Assembly (NCBI GenBank): GCA_035771175.1
Contig: CM069613.1
Span: forward strand, 3,406,001-3,470,000
DNA length: 64,000 nt
Source: Paratinospora sagittata
Lineage: Eukaryota; Streptophyta; Magnoliopsida; Ranunculales; Menispermaceae
Direction: 5' to 3'
Each line of letters opens with the position of its first letter. Position 1 is the stretch's first letter. Positions 59,776 to 64,000 of this stretch are shown piece after piece. The notes below the pieces were generated by a model. The model worked only from the letters and a program-made list of their open reading frames with translations. It was not told where the DNA came from and made no database searches. Both the position numbers and the translations under genes were made by a program.

Positions 59776-62398
59776 TTAGTCTTCTTTCGAAGTTCGCTTA
59801 ATTTCAGGGATTTTCAGAATGCCCCGGTCTATCAAAGGCTGCAACTCGTTATTCGTCATATCCAGTAGTTTTGAATCCGATGATTCTCGAAAAGCAGAAA
59901 CTACCTTACAACTGCAACCATAGAAATATAAACCAAAATGAAACAAGTTAAAACAATTGGCAGGAACAAATGCATTGTGTTTTTAGACCTCAGGAGTAAT
60001 GAAATCTCTAACCTGTGACCTTGGGCCCAAGTTTCAAACTTCCCCTTAAGAGCCATCTTCCATAAGGTCGAGGCAAAAGTTGGGCAGTCCAAGACCAATT
60101 TTCTTATGGTCCGGCTGGAGTGGAAGTTCTCAAGAACATGTTCTTCATCTGATTTCTCTGCTTTAGGCAGTGAAGCAAGAGATGCTATTGCTCTGTGGAG
60201 TGCATCTATTTTGTCAGCTAAAGCCGGTAGGAGAACGCCATCACTACCACCAGTAGCTACCTGCATAAATTGTCATGAAAAATCAGGTGATTTTGCAAAC
60301 TTGCAAAAAATAACAATGTCATTCAACCTCATTAAAAATTAAATGGAGTTTTACAAAGAGAAGACTCTAAACTTTGTAGAGGCACAATATCATCCAAACA
60401 AAATCTTACTCTGAGTGACTAAATTAAGTTACCAAGAAAAGGATCAATGTGTCAAGTCTTCAAACTGAAGCAACTGGTTGAACTCTGAATCTACCCAAAT
60501 AGTTCTTCAGCAATTTCATGGAGTTAGCAATAATTCCAAGGCTCCAACCAAAACCAAGTAAACCCCCTAAATGATAAATATACCCACTCATAACAAGGAA
60601 AAAAAGCTCATAAAAAGATTCATAAGAAACTCATAAAAAGACTCGATCAGCTTTTACATGATAGAACGAGAAATGCTGAACTAGAATCTTTTGGCCAGAT
60701 TCTTCAAATTGTGAAGCTAAATTTAACTAGATGGAAACTGGGTAGCTGACATTTGGATTAATAAAACCAAGCAGAACACGTATTCCAATTTGACTACAAA
60801 GATCATGACAGCAACATTTAGAACATCATATATGGAGAAAATAATACCAAATAACCATAAAGAGGCAAAAGAATCACCTCATATATGACTTCTTTGCCGA
60901 AATTTGATCGCAAAAATTCTCCAGCATTCTCAATACATGCGTCTACGAGACTCTACAAAACAAAACCCCAGCTTCGTGTTAAAAATTCCATGAAAAAAAT
61001 CAGTCCGCAGAACAGACAATATAAAGTTTAGCTTTTTTATGGTAGAAATAAAGTTTAGCTTCTACCTTGTGCCTCAACTCAACAAAAAAATTTCCTAACT
61101 AAAAGGGGTTGGCTGAATAATCCGCTTCCTCCACTCAGCTCTATCAAAGGATAAATCTCATTTATATTACAATTATCTCATTTATATTACAATTATCTCC
61201 ATTGATGTTATTTCAGAGTTCATTCTATGTGTTTGTGTGAGTGTGGTGGTGGTGGTGGGGGGGGGGGGGGGGGGGGGGGGGGAGAGAGAGAGAGACAGAG
61301 AGAGAGAGAGGCAAGCAATATCACAAATAGACAACTAAAGAAACTACATGTCAGACACATAAGCAAAGTGAGACAGCAAACCTCAGCCAGTCCACTTTTC
61401 ACCAATAACTCAATTCTTCTAACGGAAGGGTCTTTTTTTCCTCCATCAACTGTCTGTAAACTCTCCTCAGTGCTTATCTTATTGTCTTTGTCAGATACAG
61501 TAGCCTCATCATCGCTCTCACCATCACCATCATTTTTAGATGCATCATTTTCTGAGGATGGTATTTGCTTATCTGAGTCTGCCCCTTCACCCTGAAATAG
61601 TAAATAAATAAATTGTCAAAATGTGGATCAATGTACTCAGCTTGCTCTACCAAAAGAAACACAGTTTCAGAATTGCCTGGCTACAGAGAGAAGGAACAGA
61701 GAGATCAAGAGAAGCTAGATCTTCCACACCAAGATAGCGGGGGCTATATGGATGAAGTAATTGCAACAAAGGTCGCCTTCCACTCTGGTAGATACAAAAT
61801 GGAAAAAGGAAGCAATTAAAAAGATATGCAATAAATATAAACTGCACAAGAATGAATAAAACTATCAATCAAGCAGACTTAAGGGTGTTGGAATGGCCAG
61901 ACATAGTACATCATGACCATCCAAATGTGCTTAAGCTTGTGTTTACTTGACTACTCTATGAATATTTTTAAAATATTGTTGCTGCACTACAAGATATTTC
62001 ATTAACTAACAAAATCTAACAGGTTGAAGCAATTAAAGGGTCACTCAAACAAAAGCCCAAATATATGCCACACTGGCCGTTGCCTTAAAAATCTCAGTAC
62101 ACTATCATTATTCATTACAAATTTGCAATCCATCTAAAAGGTCAATAACATTTTTTTGTTTTACAAAGAACAAGTTTCAAGGCACGGTGCATTGCTATTA
62201 ACTGGTTACCTTATCAACAACAAGCTCCTTCAGGATTGGTTGTAGTTCACGAATGACAACCTGTCAAGGAAGTACATAACTTTTAAGAAGCCAAACCACA
62301 AATGGGAATTTTTATCAAGTTCCAAGAGATTGAACACTTGAATTAACCTTTGTTACAAGCTTTGTATCATCAACCGCTGAAAGAATGCAAACTAGCAC
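59776..62398 (-). CDS. Pumilio homologue 24-like protein (Puf6/PUM3 family), 3' part, 8 exons visible
   Basis: Exons (minus): 62398-62348, 62260-62210, 61784-61677, 61591-61382, 60952-60878, 60260-60013, 59911-59776, with one frame and a TAA at 59776; these seven exons are certain and more lie beyond the right edge. Readable words match Puf6/APUM24 proteins: LVCILSAVDDTKLVTK, IRELQPILKELVVDK, RRPLLQLLHPYSPRYLG, an acidic Ser/Asp stretch, GGKKDPSVRRIELL, FGKEVIYEVATGGSDG, and the C-terminal CPL-type domain (HVLENFHSSRTIRKL). In plants and yeast this nucleolar RNA-binding protein acts in pre-rRNA processing and 60S assembly. All introns are GT-AG except 61592-61676, which starts with GC. The label '8 exons' counts one presumed exon just past the window. 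Confidence 0.85.
61247..61310 (+). repeat. Compound microsatellite (GGT)n-G26-(AG)n
   Basis: A short GGT run, then 26 consecutive G (about 61257-61282), then AG repeats to about 61310. It lies inside an intron of the Pumilio-like gene. Long G runs are prone to assembly error. Confidence 0.9.
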
Positions 62399-62448
62399 CT
62401 GAAAAAAATAAAATAGATAGAAACTAGTCAGAAAGAATGTGAAAATGG

Positions 62449-62645
62449 TTTTTTTTTTTAGGTCAGGTGGTATCAAACCCTCCTTTTGGGCCCACTAATC
62501 CCCCCTGGAGCACGGCCACAAACACCCAAGGATGTCGTCGGCCAATATTAGACCCACCTAGTGAATGGGGAGGCTCGAACCCACAATGTCCTGGACATAG
62601 CATTTGAAAATCTGCCTACCAACCACTCGGCCAACCTAACCTCAG
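62449..62645 (-). mobile_element. tRNA-derived SINE in the Pumilio-like gene intron
   Basis: On the minus strand the 5' end carries an A-box region TGGCCGAGTGGTTGG (complement of 62619-62633), then 37 bases later a B box GGTTCGAGCC (complement of 62572-62581), a ~100-bp tRNA-unrelated body and a poly(A) tail (T run at 62449-62459). The A box resembles that of tRNA-Leu/Ser. Target duplications are not clear. Confidence 0.85.
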
Positions 62646-64000
62646 AAGGTTCTCTTTTAGGTGTTGGAGATTCAGAAAACAAAACAGTGCTTTCCTATCC
62701 GTGAAGTAATTTTGAAGTTGTTGAACTAAAAGTTGGAGAGATCCAAAAAGTAAAACTATGATTTTCTTGCAGGGAAGTAATTTCATCAGCCTTTTAAATG
62801 AGTATCTGTGACTCAGAGCTTTTTACCACACAGGTAAATGGGTAATCATAACAGCATGGTTCAAAAATTCCCTGAAATTCAGCGAGCTTCCACAAATTAT
62901 TTCCCTTTTTTTTACCATCGAAGTGCGAAGTGGATGTAAAATAAAAAATGCAAAAATTTGCCAAAATAATTTGATAAAATTCAAAAAACTCGATAAACTT
63001 CGATAAAATTTCTATTTTTCAATTCAAAAATCCAAAAATTCGACAAAAAATTCGATAAAATTCGATGAAATTCAACAGAGAAGTAAAAAAATGTTATTTC
63101 ATCAATAGAAAACAAACAAAAATATCAATAATTATGTATTATTTTCAACTTCATCAACCAACATAGCAATATAAATTTTAAAAAATAATTTAACAAGCTA
63201 ACAAATTATGTAGTTTATGGGATATCCTTTACCAAAAAGAGAAGAAAAGAAGCAAAAAAATAAATAAATAAAGTTGAAATAAGATAAAAACTTAAAAATA
63301 AATTAAAAGAGTTCCCAAAGCCATTTTCTTTTAGTTAACTCTTATAAAACAAGATTTAAGACAAAATACATTTAAATAATAAACTAATAAATTAAGCATA
63401 ATGGAATTCAAACTAGCAAAGTATATGGTTGAGAAGCAAGCCACCACAAAATTAAATATCAAAACAAAGAAAATGAATTAAGACCAAAAGCCACCATTTC
63501 AAATTCATCAACCCACTTAACAAGATTGATTTTGTTCGGTCACTTAATGGTATTTTTATGTATTAAAAGTGTTTATTTATATTAATTTTTAGTTTATATT
63601 ACAATAAATCTAAATATTTAAGCATATATACAAAAATTTTCTGAACTTCTCTAATTTAGCGAATTTTTACAAAAAATCTCCATGTCGAATTAAACTTCTC
63701 CAAATTAATTCTAATTTTCAAGTGACAAGTCGAAATCGAATTTTTGATCCTTGGATACAAGTTAATAATATAAAATTCATAACATGTGCGATGTGCGTTA
63801 AACATTGTTAATGTAAAAACATTGTTAAGTATCTATCTATGTTTGTTTTCATCATTTCTAATAGTAATTATGCATATTTTAACATCTATATAGAAATTCT
63901 TTAAACTTCTCTAAGTTGGGGATTTTTTACAATAATTCTCCAAGACTTCTCGAACTTCCCCGAATTAATTCTGATTTTTAAAGGGCAAAGTCGAACTTTC
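62646..64000. other. Intron of the Pumilio-like gene, continuing past the window
   Basis: Very A/T-rich; no exon of the Puf repeats is visible here. 62940-63075 repeats AATTCGATAAAATT-like words. A block starting near 63640 ('gaacttctctaatttagcgaattttta') recurs near 63902 ('aaacttctctaagttggggatttttta'), each followed by 'aattaattctgattttt..'-type sequence, so the window ends inside a repeated element that I cannot name. Confidence 0.5.

Overview
This is a gene-poor, transposon-rich stretch of a flowering-plant nuclear genome, probably a eudicot; I cannot name the species. Evidence: spliced GT-AG genes for plant families (PP2-type F-box protein, plastid TPR protein, Pumilio-24-like protein, ribosomal protein eL19), a plant-type snRNA upstream element, and plant lineages of Ty1/copia, Ty3/gypsy, L1 and RTE elements. 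All exon coordinates below were read by eye from splice sites that keep the frame; no transcript data were available.

1-14498 is one nested transposon block. A minus-strand Ty1/copia element (5' LTR and gag-pol start; the rest lies off the left edge) abuts an L1-type LINE on the plus strand. That LINE is split twice: by a 5.2-kb non-autonomous Athila-like element (3750-8970, target duplication CCTTT) and by a 2.96-kb solo LTR (9948-12907, target duplication CATTG). Removing both restores a continuous but stop-ridden LINE frame that ends in poly(A) at 14498.

15094-22260 is an F-box/PP2-B gene (minus, 3 exons, 283 aa). Its first intron carries a complete, very young Ty1/copia element (16030-21959) with an uninterrupted 1331-aa gag-pol. 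22261-25534 holds small repeats: an RTE remnant, a head-to-head pair of SINE-like units and a 540-bp hAT-type MITE. Two intact plus-strand genes follow: eL19 (25833-27924, 5 exons) and a plastid-type TPR protein (29505-32152, 8 exons).

34781-45776 is a plus-strand gene for a GGCT-fold-like protein (8 exons). Its 9.25-kb sixth intron holds a decayed copia element that contains an antisense L1 fragment, an inverted LTR-leader piece, and unusual ~74-bp flanking direct repeats.

47099-47348 contains an unexpected non-coding RNA gene: a plant snRNA upstream element, a TATA-like box, a U4-type kink-turn stem-loop, an Sm site and a terminal hairpin. It best fits a U4atac minor-spliceosome snRNA. 47855-54600 is a class-3 (diacylglycerol-lipase-like) lipase gene (minus, 7 exons, 635 aa) whose C-terminus was altered by a 37-bp tandem duplication. 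57979-59422 is a J-domain protein gene (plus, 4 exons). 59776-62398 is the 3' part of a Pumilio-24-like gene (minus, 8 exons seen, 5' part beyond the right edge), with a SINE in the intron that runs off the window.

The genes are housekeeping or single-function loci with no operon-like relation. The main theme is genes that apparently stay intact although their introns absorb retrotransposons.
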